Source: Candidatus Thorarchaeota archaeon
GTDB taxonomy: Archaea; Asgardarchaeota; Thorarchaeia; Thorarchaeales; Thorarchaeaceae
Length of the DNA: 41,233 nt
NCBI GenBank assembly: GCA_011365025.1
Contig: RDOF01000027.1
Coordinates: 247-41,479 of the forward strand
Direction: 5' to 3'
Shown: piece after piece, positions 8,913 through 17,484 of the stretch
How positions within the stretch are numbered: position 1 is the first letter of the stretch
Layout: every line of letters begins with the position of its first letter
The notes under the pieces: model-generated
Seen by the model: the letters and a program-made list of their open reading frames with translations, nothing else
Told to the model about the DNA's origin: nothing
The model's database searches: none
Position numbers and translations under genes: made by a program

Positions 8913-11831
8913 TCACAAGTTCCTCAACACAATTGCGGGGTCCGTACGACCCGCTTCTCTTGCAGGAAGGTATGCCCCGATAATCATTGCAATTATTTCT
9001 ACGCCAAGCACCAGTACCAGGAACTCCACTGGAATTGTAATCGTTGCTTCTAGGGTTCTCGAGAAGGGACTCATCTGAAACAGCAGGAATCCATTGATGT
9101 ATCCAAAGATGGTCCCCAGAACTAGGCTGACTGCTAACGAAGCCAGTACGACGCCCGTGAATTCGGAGAACACCATACTCACCACTTGCCGTCTAGACCC
9201 GCCCAGTGCCCGCAGGATAGCATACTCCTTTCGTCTCTCTCGCACGACGGAGCCCAAGAAGATTGAGAGAGCAAACATGCTCATTATTAGCGTCATTACG
9301 AAGCCGATTGAGAAGAGCCCTTCAACCGTGTTCAGAAACTGGGCTGTGGCGTAATTGACCGCTCGCAGATTGAAGGTTTCCGGAGTCCATGCATAGGTTC
9401 CTGTCATGGAGGTGAGGTTTGCACGAAGCTCTACACGGTCCACAGCATCTTCAAGATCAGCCAAGAATAGGTTAGTCTCAGACTTGGCGAGCTGTTCTGT
9501 GACAAAGTCGAGATTAACAAACGCAAAACCAGAATAGCCGGATTGGAAACCAAAGCCAGCACCAGTTTGAGACAGTGGGATATCCCCAGTCCAAGCATAG
9601 CCAAATCCTGGCGCGCTATAGACAAGTCCTGTCACATTGAAGATTATTTCCTCTGTCACCAAGAAGCCGGTGACTTCCATTCGTACTGTATCGCCAATTG
9701 TCTTGTTCCAGCGTTCGGCATGGTATCCGCTAAGGATGATTCCGTTCTCCATACTGGCAAGGTCCGTCAGTACGTCAGTTGCATTCTCCTCATAGAAGCT
9801 GGTATGGTCGAAATGCCCGATTCTTGAATAGATCAAGGCATTAAGACCTGTCACGGTCACTTCGTCAGTACCAACCATACCTCTTGCCCTATACACCGGT
9901 GTAACGCTCACTACCCCCTCATATTGAAGGAGGGTTTCGTTGTAGGTCAATGGCATTGAATCAAATCTAATACGAAGGTCTGCACCAATTGCATAGTCCA
10001 CCTCACGCTCAAGGTCTGTTCTCAGGCTCTCGGCCTGAACCGAGAATGCGATTGTAGAGGACATTGTCAGGGCAAGGACCAGCATTAGTGGAATGATTCT
10101 ACCGCGTCTCATTCTGAGATATCCAGCTGCGATTTTATTCTTCTCACCAAGGGCAAAGGACAGACGAGATGAGATACCAGCCAGGCCAACTCGCGAAACT
10201 CGCGAGCCGTTGTAGGCGATAAAGAACCACGCAGCCGTTCCAAGACCAAGTGTAAGAAGAAGCATTAGAGGGTTATTGGGCAAGTAGATGGCTGCAGCCA
10301 CTACAAGCATGAGAAGGGTGACTGAGGCGCCAAGAGTGAAACCGTAGGAGGCCTCCGCTGAGTTAACATCCTCTGGGTTCTCCTCTACGGTAGCACCAAT
10401 TTCCGACAGCGATGCCCTCCTTGCAAGATAAAGAATGAAAAGAACAGGAGGCACGATACATAGCAAGACGGCGGTTACGAGGGTGTCGAGTCGGACAACC
10501 GAGTTGAGAAGGTGAAACTCATAGACTGCCCAATCGAATTGCATGAAACTATTGGTTGCAGGAATTAGCGCCGCGAATAATGCAGCCAATCCTGTCCCTA
10601 TGATGAGAGCGGGTACTGTCAGAAGTAGGGTTTCCCATAGAAAGACCATGTTAATCTGACTCGAACTTGCTCCCTTGGACCGAAGGACTCCAACCTCTGT
10701 GATTCTGGGAGCCATGAAGGAGTCAGCCGCAAACACGGAAAGAACCAGTGCCAAGAAGAAGATGGGGAGATTGAGCATGGAGTATGATACTGACCTCAAG
10801 TACGAGTTTATGATCCACTGCAAAGCAAAGATCATGTCGTATCCCTTTGTGTCGACATTGAATTGCTCTTCAACCCTTGTGGAGAGAATGAACATGTTTT
10901 CAGACATGTCCTCTGCGCCTGCATCAATGAGTGCGGAGCTAGAGGCACGGACAAGGGTGTTTGCGGGGAAGAAGCTATCGGGTTCAACGTAGTTGCTTGG
11001 CACAGAAGTGTCTAGCACAAATACTGCATCACGGATTCCAAGAACTGGAAACCGCGTATTCGTGTAGTCGTAATTGCGACGCATAAGAGAGGGCATGCCT
11101 CGCTCAGCAAGGGAGTAGTAGTTTGCCATGTCATAGATGCCCACAATCTCAAGCTGACTTAGAGTCTGGCGACCAAGGAGAGCAAGCTCCTGTCCATTAG
11201 GATACGTTGCGTTTGCCTCGCCGAAATCTCGAGAGAGAACCTCAAGGTCAAAGATTGAGCCAAGGGTCAGATTAACATCAAGAACTTCGTAGGTATACGC
11301 CAGGAACTGAGCAGAAACAAGAGCCTGCCCCTCTTCAAGAATCAGACTACCTTCTACTTCGAGCTCTACCTGCACTCTTTCAAGAAAATCATTGGACGCA
11401 AAAATCACTCTACAGTCCTTGATAGCAGCCTCGTATAACCTGCCGTTGATATCGTATATGAAGTCATCATCGAGATAGGACCCGTTAAGAATGCCGATCG
11501 TGGAGTTCAAGCGGTAGGTTTCCTCCACGAGGGGATGTGCATCAAGATACTGCTGAGCTCTGGTACCGGCATTGTAGTAGCCGTCCAGAGTTTCAACAAG
11601 TAACTGGAAGGAATTATTCTCAAAATACCGATTTGTGGCAATTTGGACACCAGTATCGGCCCAGACGATGTTAGAGGTCAACAGACTGATGCCAAGACCG
11701 AGGGTCAGCGCCAGACTTAGAGCGCGAAAGGGATGAGCTCTCATGGAACTAAGGGCATAGGACAATGAATAGGCACGGCTGCCTTTGGCTGACGAGGATT
11801 TGCCGTTTCTGGTTGCCGCCACATGGATCAC
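8913..11831 (-). CDS. Tandem FtsX/MacB-type ABC permease (proximal copy)
   Basis: A 972-residue paralogue of the next permease, with the same plan: N-terminal helix, extracytoplasmic domain, FtsX core, second extracytoplasmic domain and C-terminal FtsX core. The C-terminal core contains KEYAILRALGGSRRQV and ends with DPAIVLRNL. Both permeases finish with the same nucleotide junction (AACTTGTGAGG), consistent with tandem gene duplication. The start GTG overlaps the ATPase stop as GTGA. A second GTG at codon 4 has GGAG 8 bases before it and is an alternative. Together with the flanking ATPases it forms a probable heteromeric transporter in the cytoplasmic membrane; the substrate is unknown. Confidence 0.88.
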   Translation of the reverse strand: MIHVAATRNGKSSSAKGSRAYSLSYALSSMRAHPFRALSLALTLGLGISLLTSNIVWADTGVQIATNRYFENNSFQLLVETLDGYYNAGTRAQQYLDAHPLVEETYRLNSTIGILNGSYLDDDFIYDINGRLYEAAIKDCRVIFASNDFLERVQVELEVEGSLILEEGQALVSAQFLAYTYEVLDVNLTLGSIFDLEVLSRDFGEANATYPNGQELALLGRQTLSQLEIVGIYDMANYYSLAERGMPSLMRRNYDYTNTRFPVLGIRDAVFVLDTSVPSNYVEPDSFFPANTLVRASSSALIDAGAEDMSENMFILSTRVEEQFNVDTKGYDMIFALQWIINSYLRSVSYSMLNLPIFFLALVLSVFAADSFMAPRITEVGVLRSKGASSSQINMVFLWETLLLTVPALIIGTGLAALFAALIPATNSFMQFDWAVYEFHLLNSVVRLDTLVTAVLLCIVPPVLFILYLARRASLSEIGATVEENPEDVNSAEASYGFTLGASVTLLMLVVAAAIYLPNNPLMLLLTLGLGTAAWFFIAYNGSRVSRVGLAGISSRLSFALGEKNKIAAGYLRMRRGRIIPLMLVLALTMSSTIAFSVQAESLRTDLEREVDYAIGADLRIRFDSMPLTYNETLLQYEGVVSVTPVYRARGMVGTDEVTVTGLNALIYSRIGHFDHTSFYEENATDVLTDLASMENGIILSGYHAERWNKTIGDTVRMEVTGFLVTEEIIFNVTGLVYSAPGFGYAWTGDIPLSQTGAGFGFQSGYSGFAFVNLDFVTEQLAKSETNLFLADLEDAVDRVELRANLTSMTGTYAWTPETFNLRAVNYATAQFLNTVEGLFSIGFVMTLIMSMFALSIFLGSVVRERRKEYAILRALGGSRRQVVSMVFSEFTGVVLASLAVSLVLGTIFGYINGFLLFQMSPFSRTLEATITIPVEFLVLVLGVEIIAMIIGAYLPAREAGRTDPAIVLRNL

Positions 11832-12610
11832 TCCTGGACCGCAGTGCCCTCCTCCTCAGCCTTGAACTTCTCGCGTGCCTCTTCGATATCGATGCCGCTA
11901 GGCCTGAAGAAGTCCGCAACGAGCTCCTCTACGAGAACGCCATCACGTAGAAGAAGAATCTTGTCGGTCATCTTGGCGACTTCGGGGTCGTGGGTGACAA
12001 CAACGATTGCCCGGTTTTCTTCTCTTGCTAGTTTCTTCATTAGAATAATGACTTCCCCCCCAGTAGCGTGATCCAAGTCGCCGGTGGGTTCGTCACACAG
12101 AAGAACTGCAGGGTTGTTCGCCAGGGCTCTTGCCAGAGCAACGCGTGAGCGCATGCCACCAGAAAGTTCGTGTGGCATATGATCTGCTCTATGATCAACG
12201 CCAACCAAAGAGAGTAGTTCCATTGCCTTCTCGCGCCTCTTCCCACTAGGGATGTTGTCGAGAAGCATGGGAACCTCCACGTTCTCAATTGCAGTAAAGA
12301 TTGGCAAGAGATACTGGTCCTGAAACATCATGCCAACCTTGTGTCTACGAATCTCAGAGATGCCCTCATCCGACAGGTTAGTTATTTCCAAACCATCAAC
12401 AAGGATTCTACCTGAGGTGGGGGTATCAAGACCTCCAATTAGATTCAGGAGGGTTGTCTTTCCGGAACCAGAGGCTCCAACAATGGCAACAAATTCACCT
12501 CTTCGTACCGAGAGGTTTGTACCTTGGAGAACACGAATGGTTCGAGAACCGTCTTGAAATTCCCTATGGACATCTATGCATTCCACTGCCAGCTGGTCAT
12601 TGGCGTTCAT
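11828..12610 (-). CDS. ABC transporter ATPase (LolD/MacB type)
   Basis: A 260-residue ATPase of the LolD/MacB branch. It has Walker A GASGSGKTT (45-53), signature LSGGM (149-153), Walker B LLCDE (170-174), the D-loop GDLD and H207. The frame is open to a TTG at 12646. The ATG at 12610 is preferred because GGGTGA precedes it and a TATA-like box near 12668 predicts transcription starting near 12640, downstream of that TTG. It is the first gene of the operon. Unlike the distal ATPase it has no zinc ribbon, so the two are probably specialised. Confidence 0.9.
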   Translation of the reverse strand: MNANDQLAVECIDVHREFQDGSRTIRVLQGTNLSVRRGEFVAIVGASGSGKTTLLNLIGGLDTPTSGRILVDGLEITNLSDEGISEIRRHKVGMMFQDQYLLPIFTAIENVEVPMLLDNIPSGKRREKAMELLSLVGVDHRADHMPHELSGGMRSRVALARALANNPAVLLCDEPTGDLDHATGGEVIILMKKLAREENRAIVVVTHDPEVAKMTDKILLLRDGVLVEELVADFFRPSGIDIEEAREKFKAEEEGTAVQE

Positions 12611-12663
12611 TGGCAAGTCACCCAGATTGTGACTTATTGAACCCAATTTAAGGGAACTGGATT

Positions 12664-12674
12664 AAGCATATAAC
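12664..12674 (-). promoter_or_regulatory. TATA-like box of the ABC operon
   Basis: The minus strand reads CCGTTATATGCTTAAT here. An archaeal TATA box at this place predicts a start about 25 bases downstream near 12640, leaving a ~30-base leader with a GGGTGA ribosome site before the ATG at 12610. Confidence 0.4.
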
Positions 12675-12765
12675 GGAAACATGCCTCGAAAAGGAGTTAC
12701 AATTTTCAGCAGAACCGTATTGGCAAGACAGAATAGGGGAAGAGCAATTCCTAGGGTGAAGGATA

Positions 12766-13248
12766 ATGCGAGTATTTGCAGTTTCAGGCTATTCGGGAAC
12801 GGGAAAGACGACGCTCGTTGAAAGCCTAGTTCGCGAACTCACAACACGGGGATACTCGGTGGCTACTGTCAAGAGCACCAAGGAGGAAGTTGCCGACACT
12901 GAGGGCTCTGACACGTGGAGGCATCATAAGGCGGGAGCTGCTGCCACCGTGCTTTTGAGCCCACATGCAGTTGTGACAAGGAGGTTCTCGCCCCTCAGGC
13001 TAGAAGATGTGATTCAGGAGTGGGACTACGACTTCGTACTCGTTGAAGGAATGAAGGATGCGAAACTTCCAAAGTTCTGGTGCGTGAGAGACTTACCAAC
13101 GGAAGACGTCATTACCAAAGATGTGATGGCAATAGTCGCTTTATCTGACTCATTACAGGAAAGATCAGAGGAAAATACTAAGGTACTGACTATGGATGAC
13201 ATCTCGCTCTTGGCAGACATCGTTGAACAAAAGGCAATTCGAATTTAG
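12766..13248 (+). CDS. mobB: MobB-like molybdopterin-guanine dinucleotide biosynthesis GTPase
   Basis: A 160-residue P-loop protein with GYSGTGKTTL at residues 8-17. The remaining motifs fit MobB: VATVKSTKEE, DTWRHHKAGA (about 47-56) and FVLVEGMKD (about 85-93). MobB binds GTP and assists MobA in attaching GMP to molybdopterin. No other molybdenum-cofactor gene is in the window. The ATG has GGGTGAAGG just upstream. The gene reads toward the OGG1-type glycosylase, whose start lies 58 bases after its stop. Confidence 0.82.
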   Translation: MRVFAVSGYSGTGKTTLVESLVRELTTRGYSVATVKSTKEEVADTEGSDTWRHHKAGAAATVLLSPHAVVTRRFSPLRLEDVIQEWDYDFVLVEGMKDAKLPKFWCVRDLPTEDVITKDVMAIVALSDSLQERSEENTKVLTMDDISLLADIVEQKAIRI

Positions 13249-13306
13249 TTCGGCATTTCACGGCCAAAACGCAAGGCTCTTTTTCAATAACGACAAGAAG
13301 GTGTCA

Positions 13307-14161
13307 ATGAGAACTCTAGATGCCAAGCAATTTGACCTGAAAGCCACTCTAGAAAGCGGACAGACCTTCAATTGGACCAACGAAGAGGAGGGCTACATCT
13401 GTACAGATAATGTCCAAGCAATTTACGTTGAGCAAAAGGGAGATGAAATCCTGTATGAAAGCTCCCACCACCCGGTGGACCTGAGGGAGTGCTTCAGGCT
13501 CGGTGACCCGCTCTCAGAGATACAGAGGAAAATCGCGACGGACGAGTTGATGTGCGACTCCATCCGGTTTTCACCTGGCCTTCGTATCGTGAAGAATCCA
13601 TTCTATCCCTGCTTAGTTTCATTCATCTGCTCCATTCGAAAGAACATACCCACCATTAAGAGACTGATGCAGTCTTTTCGTTTGCAATACGGCCCTCAAT
13701 ATGAATTTCGCGGAAAGAGATACTATGGCTTTCCGGCGCCTGAGCAAGTCGCTGAAGTATCCGTACAGGACCTACGAAGACTAGGTCTCGGTTGGCGTGC
13801 GAAGTTTATAGCTGAGGCAACAGCTGCTGTTATTCGTGGCGACGTGAATGAGGCAGAGCTTGTAGAGATGACCTATGAAGACGCACATAGCAAATTGAAG
13901 ACTTTGCATGGCGTAGGGGACAAAGTTGCAGATTGTGTATGCCTCTTTTCACTTGGTTTCTTGGAAGCATTTCCCATTGACATTTGGATTGAACGCGTTA
14001 TCCAGAAGCATTACGGCATCTTCACTGAAACAGGGAATTCCTACAAGAAGAAATCGAAGGCGGCCAGGGAGTATTTTGGAGCGTATGCGGGGTATGCACA
14101 GGCGTATCTCTTCAATTTCACAATGCTGAAGAGAGCCACAGTTCTGCCGTCATCTATCTGA
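13307..14161 (+). CDS. ogg: 8-oxoguanine DNA glycosylase, OGG1 type
   Basis: A 284-residue protein with the OGG1 layout. The N-terminal OGG_N-like domain contains LESGQTFNW (about 15-23). The HhH-GPD domain carries LHGVGDKVADCVCLFSLGF, with catalytic lysine K206 and aspartate D225 in PIDIWIERV, matching the Lys/Asp pair of human OGG1. It should excise 8-oxoguanine and cleave the strand as a bifunctional lyase. The frame is open to 13196 inside mobB, but AAGGTG six bases before ATG 13307 and the match to the family N-terminus favour the later start. Its stop overlaps that of the convergent primase gene. Confidence 0.9.
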   Translation: MRTLDAKQFDLKATLESGQTFNWTNEEEGYICTDNVQAIYVEQKGDEILYESSHHPVDLRECFRLGDPLSEIQRKIATDELMCDSIRFSPGLRIVKNPFYPCLVSFICSIRKNIPTIKRLMQSFRLQYGPQYEFRGKRYYGFPAPEQVAEVSVQDLRRLGLGWRAKFIAEATAAVIRGDVNEAELVEMTYEDAHSKLKTLHGVGDKVADCVCLFSLGFLEAFPIDIWIERVIQKHYGIFTETGNSYKKKSKAAREYFGAYAGYAQAYLFNFTMLKRATVLPSSI

Positions 14162-15278
14162 GGGGTTGCCGCTTCCGTTTCTTCTTTGCGTACCAACCAT
14201 GGTCCGTTATCGCCTTTGATAGTTCCCAGGCGCGAGTCTGATAGAAAGCCAATGGATGGAGAACATACTCGCAAAGAGGATCAAAGACTTCTCCCAAGGC
14301 AACAGGACAGAGGCTATTTCCTTGCATCTTCCTGCATCCCGGTGGGGTATAACCTTCTCCTGCAGACTTCGATGAAATATGTCGAACCTGATACTCAGCC
14401 AAGGTTTGAACAAAGTCAGGAGCTGCCTTGAACACACTCATCACTTCTTTGATGTCCATGCCAATCTTCAAGAGAAAAGCAGCCAGGGCGAATCGAGCTT
14501 CGTGTGACACATTCTTCCCGGCAAGGGAATCCTCGTGTATCTGTGCTATGCATGGAGGGAATGCTGTCGTTGTGTCCCCAGAAATTCTTACGGGTTCAGA
14601 CTTGCGAATCTTGCCCCGAATCTCCGTTTCTATGCGTTCGACTGCCTCAGTAAGGCGTCTGGGGAGAGTGGGAACATCCATGTTGCTATCAAGGATGAGT
14701 TGCTTGAACTTGCCAGAGATAAGTCTGGCAAGCTCTGACTTTCTTACCGGTACCCATCCGGAATCTAGATGCCTGTTAATCAGCTTCCAATTCCATGCAT
14801 GGAAAGAGGGTGCAACCTCTAGGAAGTCCTCGAACCGGATCCGGAAATCAAAGCTCCGTAGAAGGAGAGGGAGCTTCAAGCGTTGTGCCTCAGTACCTGT
14901 GGACTTAACATTCCATCCAAAAGCAGAGGAACAGAGATGCATAAGATAAGTGTCAGACTCGTTAGCAAGGTACTTGTTGGCGGCTTTTGATTCGGCCTCG
15001 GCTTGATACTCCTTGAGCCTGGGTTCAGCGATTTTCTCAACAATTAGTCGGGCGGCCTGATACACCAAGATTGAAGCCGGATTGTATTGGTCAGGAAGGC
15101 GAATCTCATCCTGAACAATCGAGGCGTAAACACGTTCCTCAGCTTGCCGGACAATCTCATGATTCGCAGGAGCCTCAAGCTCATCGATGAGAACTCTGAT
15201 ATCACGCGCAACCTTAAACAGGGCTTCCCTTGCCTCTGCTGAGAAAGGGTACCGGAGTTGTTGAATACTCAAAGCCAC
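14154..15278 (-). CDS. priL: DNA primase large subunit PriL
   Basis: A 374-residue archaeal/eukaryotic primase large subunit. The four iron-sulfur cysteines are in place: C243 (FPPCIAQIH), C315 (PPGCRKM), C324 (NSLCP) and C336 (PLCEYVLHPLAFY). The N-terminal half is the helical domain that contacts PriS. PriL stimulates primer initiation by the catalytic small subunit, which is not in this window. The start is GTG at 15278. A TATA-like TTTATTTGG lies about 60 bases upstream. This gene is one of the strongest indicators that the host is archaeal. Confidence 0.93.
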   Translation of the reverse strand: MALSIQQLRYPFSAEAREALFKVARDIRVLIDELEAPANHEIVRQAEERVYASIVQDEIRLPDQYNPASILVYQAARLIVEKIAEPRLKEYQAEAESKAANKYLANESDTYLMHLCSSAFGWNVKSTGTEAQRLKLPLLLRSFDFRIRFEDFLEVAPSFHAWNWKLINRHLDSGWVPVRKSELARLISGKFKQLILDSNMDVPTLPRRLTEAVERIETEIRGKIRKSEPVRISGDTTTAFPPCIAQIHEDSLAGKNVSHEARFALAAFLLKIGMDIKEVMSVFKAAPDFVQTLAEYQVRHISSKSAGEGYTPPGCRKMQGNSLCPVALGEVFDPLCEYVLHPLAFYQTRAWELSKAITDHGWYAKKKRKRQPLR

Positions 15279-15358
15279 ACGTTTCGCCTCAGTATCGTTG
15301 GGACAATGTTACTTCAACCATAGGTGAATTCCCATCCAAATAAAGTGTGCTCAATTGG

Positions 15359-15583
15359 TCACCAGCGATTCCCAAAGCTGGGACGGTAGTCATCAACGCC
15401 ACGCCGGTAGAACTTCTTCCCGCACGTTGAACACTCGAACATATCCAGTCCCTTCATTCTTGCCCAACGCGGAAAGATACGAATAATGCGCTCATTTTGG
15501 CAACGGGGGCATTTGAGCGGAGAATTGCTATTCTCAGAGTCTCGGTAACTGGAGGTCATTGCTATCAAATCGCACGTGTACAT
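15359..15583 (-). CDS. Small zinc-ribbon protein
   Basis: A 74-residue basic protein with one zinc ribbon: CPRC (C25, C28) and CSTCGKKF (C51, C54). Such small ribbons are often nucleic-acid-binding. It lies between priL and the thioredoxin-like gene on the same strand. An internal ATG at residue 9 is an alternative start, which would drop an extra cysteine (C4). Family not identified further. Confidence 0.65.
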   Translation of the reverse strand: MYTCDLIAMTSSYRDSENSNSPLKCPRCQNERIIRIFPRWARMKGLDMFECSTCGKKFYRRGVDDYRPSFGNRW

Positions 15584-15629
15584 TCAATCGTTTAACTTCT
15601 CCCATTTCTAGGAGTTCGGATGGTGGTCG

Positions 15630-16169
15630 TTAATGCCGCCCAAGTATGAAATCTGCACGAACTAGAAGATTCATGAACTCTGTTAGTGACTGTCGAAGAA
15701 TCTGAGGGTCACTATAGAGCTTCCGTAATTGCGTCTTCCTTCCTTCTAGCGATGGATTGGTCTTTTCGTTAATGATCTTGTAAGCGGCATTCGGTCGCTC
15801 TACCCATCGGCAGAGCTCTTCCAGATTGTTATTGAGAAAAAGCACGACAGGAGTCTTTCTCTTCCCATTCACTTTGAAGTGCTGATGGTAATGGGCGTGT
15901 TTATTGCTGTCGAGTATTCTGAGCTGAATCTTCGGAGCCATTGACGCCATCCTGGCAAGAACTGGTAGTGCACCTGCAGTATCATCGCATGTATCGCTTC
16001 CAAGGACGAGAATTCGGATTTCATTTTGGATTTCCTTCAGCATCTCTTCATCCTCTTCGGTGAGCAAAAGGTCGGCATAACGAGCCTTCATCAGCTCGAC
16101 ATTTTCTCGTGCGGTGGAGAGGAACTTCTTGTAGTCAATTGCACTTTCCCATTCGGTAGTCTCAGCCAT
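15630..16169 (-). CDS. Thioredoxin-like protein (thioredoxin_9 / YtpP-like) with single-Cys active site
   Basis: A 179-residue thioredoxin-fold protein. The active-site segment after the strand IRILVLGSD reads TCDDT, giving one cysteine (C61) where thioredoxins have CxxC. The cis-proline region is KTPVVLFL (about 114-121). The family of bacterial YtpP-like proteins also departs from CGPC. With one thiol it may act as a monothiol reductase or bind a low-molecular-weight thiol; this is inference. A ribosome site GATGGT lies before the ATG. Confidence 0.75.
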   Translation of the reverse strand: MAETTEWESAIDYKKFLSTARENVELMKARYADLLLTEEDEEMLKEIQNEIRILVLGSDTCDDTAGALPVLARMASMAPKIQLRILDSNKHAHYHQHFKVNGKRKTPVVLFLNNNLEELCRWVERPNAAYKIINEKTNPSLEGRKTQLRKLYSDPQILRQSLTEFMNLLVRADFILGRH

Positions 16170-16312
16170 GTCTTACCATCTCAGGTTTGAAAGAAAACTG
16201 TTGGAAAGCCCAACGGATATCAATCCGCATGTATGGATAAAAGGATATCTCGGCAGGCAATCTTGAGAGGTGGCCCCAATAGTTTAACTAAGGCCGTTGG
16301 GAGCGCAGGGAT

Positions 16313-16999
16313 ATGATTGAGGATATAGCGACTGCAATCATTGAGGACTTGTACAGTCAAAGGAATCTAGAGAAAGGCAAAATGGTTGCCAAGTACATGA
16401 AGACCTCCCAGCTTGAATTCCACGGGGTCTTGGTCCCTGAAATTCGAAAGACGGCCAGAGGGCACATTCACGGCCTACCACTAGAGAGTATCCCGCCACT
16501 AACCAAACGCCTATGGAGAGAGAATATCTTCGAGCCTCGCCTTGCTGGTGTGGAAATCATGGAGTTGTATTCAAAGAAGGGGGACATTGAAAGAGCCATT
16601 GAAACAATCTCGTGGATGATTGATAGAATTGATACCTGGTCCTTGTGCGATCCGCTTTGCATTGTCTGCCTTGGTAACTTGATAATACGAGATGCTTCAG
16701 TGCAGGATAGGATTGCCAACTGGAGAATAAGCAGCAACTTCTGGCGGAGGAGGGCCACCGTACTGCCCTATGTTCAGCTTGGGAAGAAGACCGTTTATAG
16801 GCCTGAATATGGCCAGATGATACTGAGAGGCGTTAGTTATCATATATCAGATTCGGAATTCTTTGTGGCAAAGGCAGTTGGCTGGGCATTGAGAGAATTG
16901 AGCAAGAGAGAACCTGAAATTGTTCGTAAATTCATTGAAGAAAACAGAGAAGTAATGCCAAAGTTGGCAATGAGGGAGGGCGGGAAGAAACTGCCATAG
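16313..16999 (+). CDS. AlkD-type DNA alkylation repair glycosylase
   Basis: A 228-residue HEAT-like repeat protein of the AlkC/AlkD family. Family residues are visible in the segments DTWSLCDPL (Trp and the catalytic-site Asp), NFWRRRATV (the conserved Arg) and AVGWALRELSKREP. AlkD excises bulky or cationic alkyl bases without flipping them. ATG 16313 has GGGAGCGCAGGG just upstream. The stop TAG overlaps a possible GTG start of the next gene. Confidence 0.88.
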   Translation: MIEDIATAIIEDLYSQRNLEKGKMVAKYMKTSQLEFHGVLVPEIRKTARGHIHGLPLESIPPLTKRLWRENIFEPRLAGVEIMELYSKKGDIERAIETISWMIDRIDTWSLCDPLCIVCLGNLIIRDASVQDRIANWRISSNFWRRRATVLPYVQLGKKTVYRPEYGQMILRGVSYHISDSEFFVAKAVGWALRELSKREPEIVRKFIEENREVMPKLAMREGGKKLP

Positions 17000-17076
17000 T
17001 GCTATTTGGCGAGAGTGATTATCTCGGGGCAGCCGAGCGGAGGATATTTGTTGAAGCAGATGCCCAAACTGGCGTT

Positions 17077-17421
17077 ATGACCGAAGACATGATTGCATAC
17101 TGCGGCCTGGTCTGCACGGAATGCAAGGCATTCATTGCAAAGCAAACGGATGACAATGAACTGAGAGCGAGTGCAGCGGCGATGTGGGGATCTCCTGAAT
17201 GGCCAATGGATGTGGCGGACATAAACTGCGATGGATGCAAGGCTGAGGGGGAGCATTTCAAGTATTGTGCAGCATGCCTAGTAAGGACTTGCGGACATGA
17301 ACGTGGAGTAGCTACTTGTGCCCACTGTTCCGAGTATGTATGTGAAACACTACGCAATTGGTTCAAGATGGCTGGAACCGAAGCCAGAGACCGACTTGAG
17401 AGAATTCGTACATCTGCTTGA
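17077..17421 (+). CDS. DUF3795 cysteine-rich protein
   Basis: From ATG 17077 the protein is 114 residues and opens with MIAYCGLVC(T)EC after a short lead, the typical start of DUF3795. It is rich in cysteine, with C-x2-C and CAACLVRTC-type clusters and CAHCSEYVC near the end, suggesting metal binding. The frame is open to GTG 16999, which overlaps the AlkD stop as TAGTG. That longer form would add 26 residues unlike the family. Function unknown. Likely co-transcribed with the AlkD gene. Confidence 0.75.
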   Translation: MTEDMIAYCGLVCTECKAFIAKQTDDNELRASAAAMWGSPEWPMDVADINCDGCKAEGEHFKYCAACLVRTCGHERGVATCAHCSEYVCETLRNWFKMAGTEARDRLERIRTSA

Positions 17422-17484
17422 TTAGTTTCGGTTTCCTGTTATGCTTATCTTAGGACAGTACTACATAGTTGGTGTGTGTCTTCG

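Noticed and set aside
12611..12646. Longer start (TTG) for the proximal ABC ATPase
   Set aside because: It lies upstream of the predicted transcription start, and ATG 12610 has a proper ribosome site.
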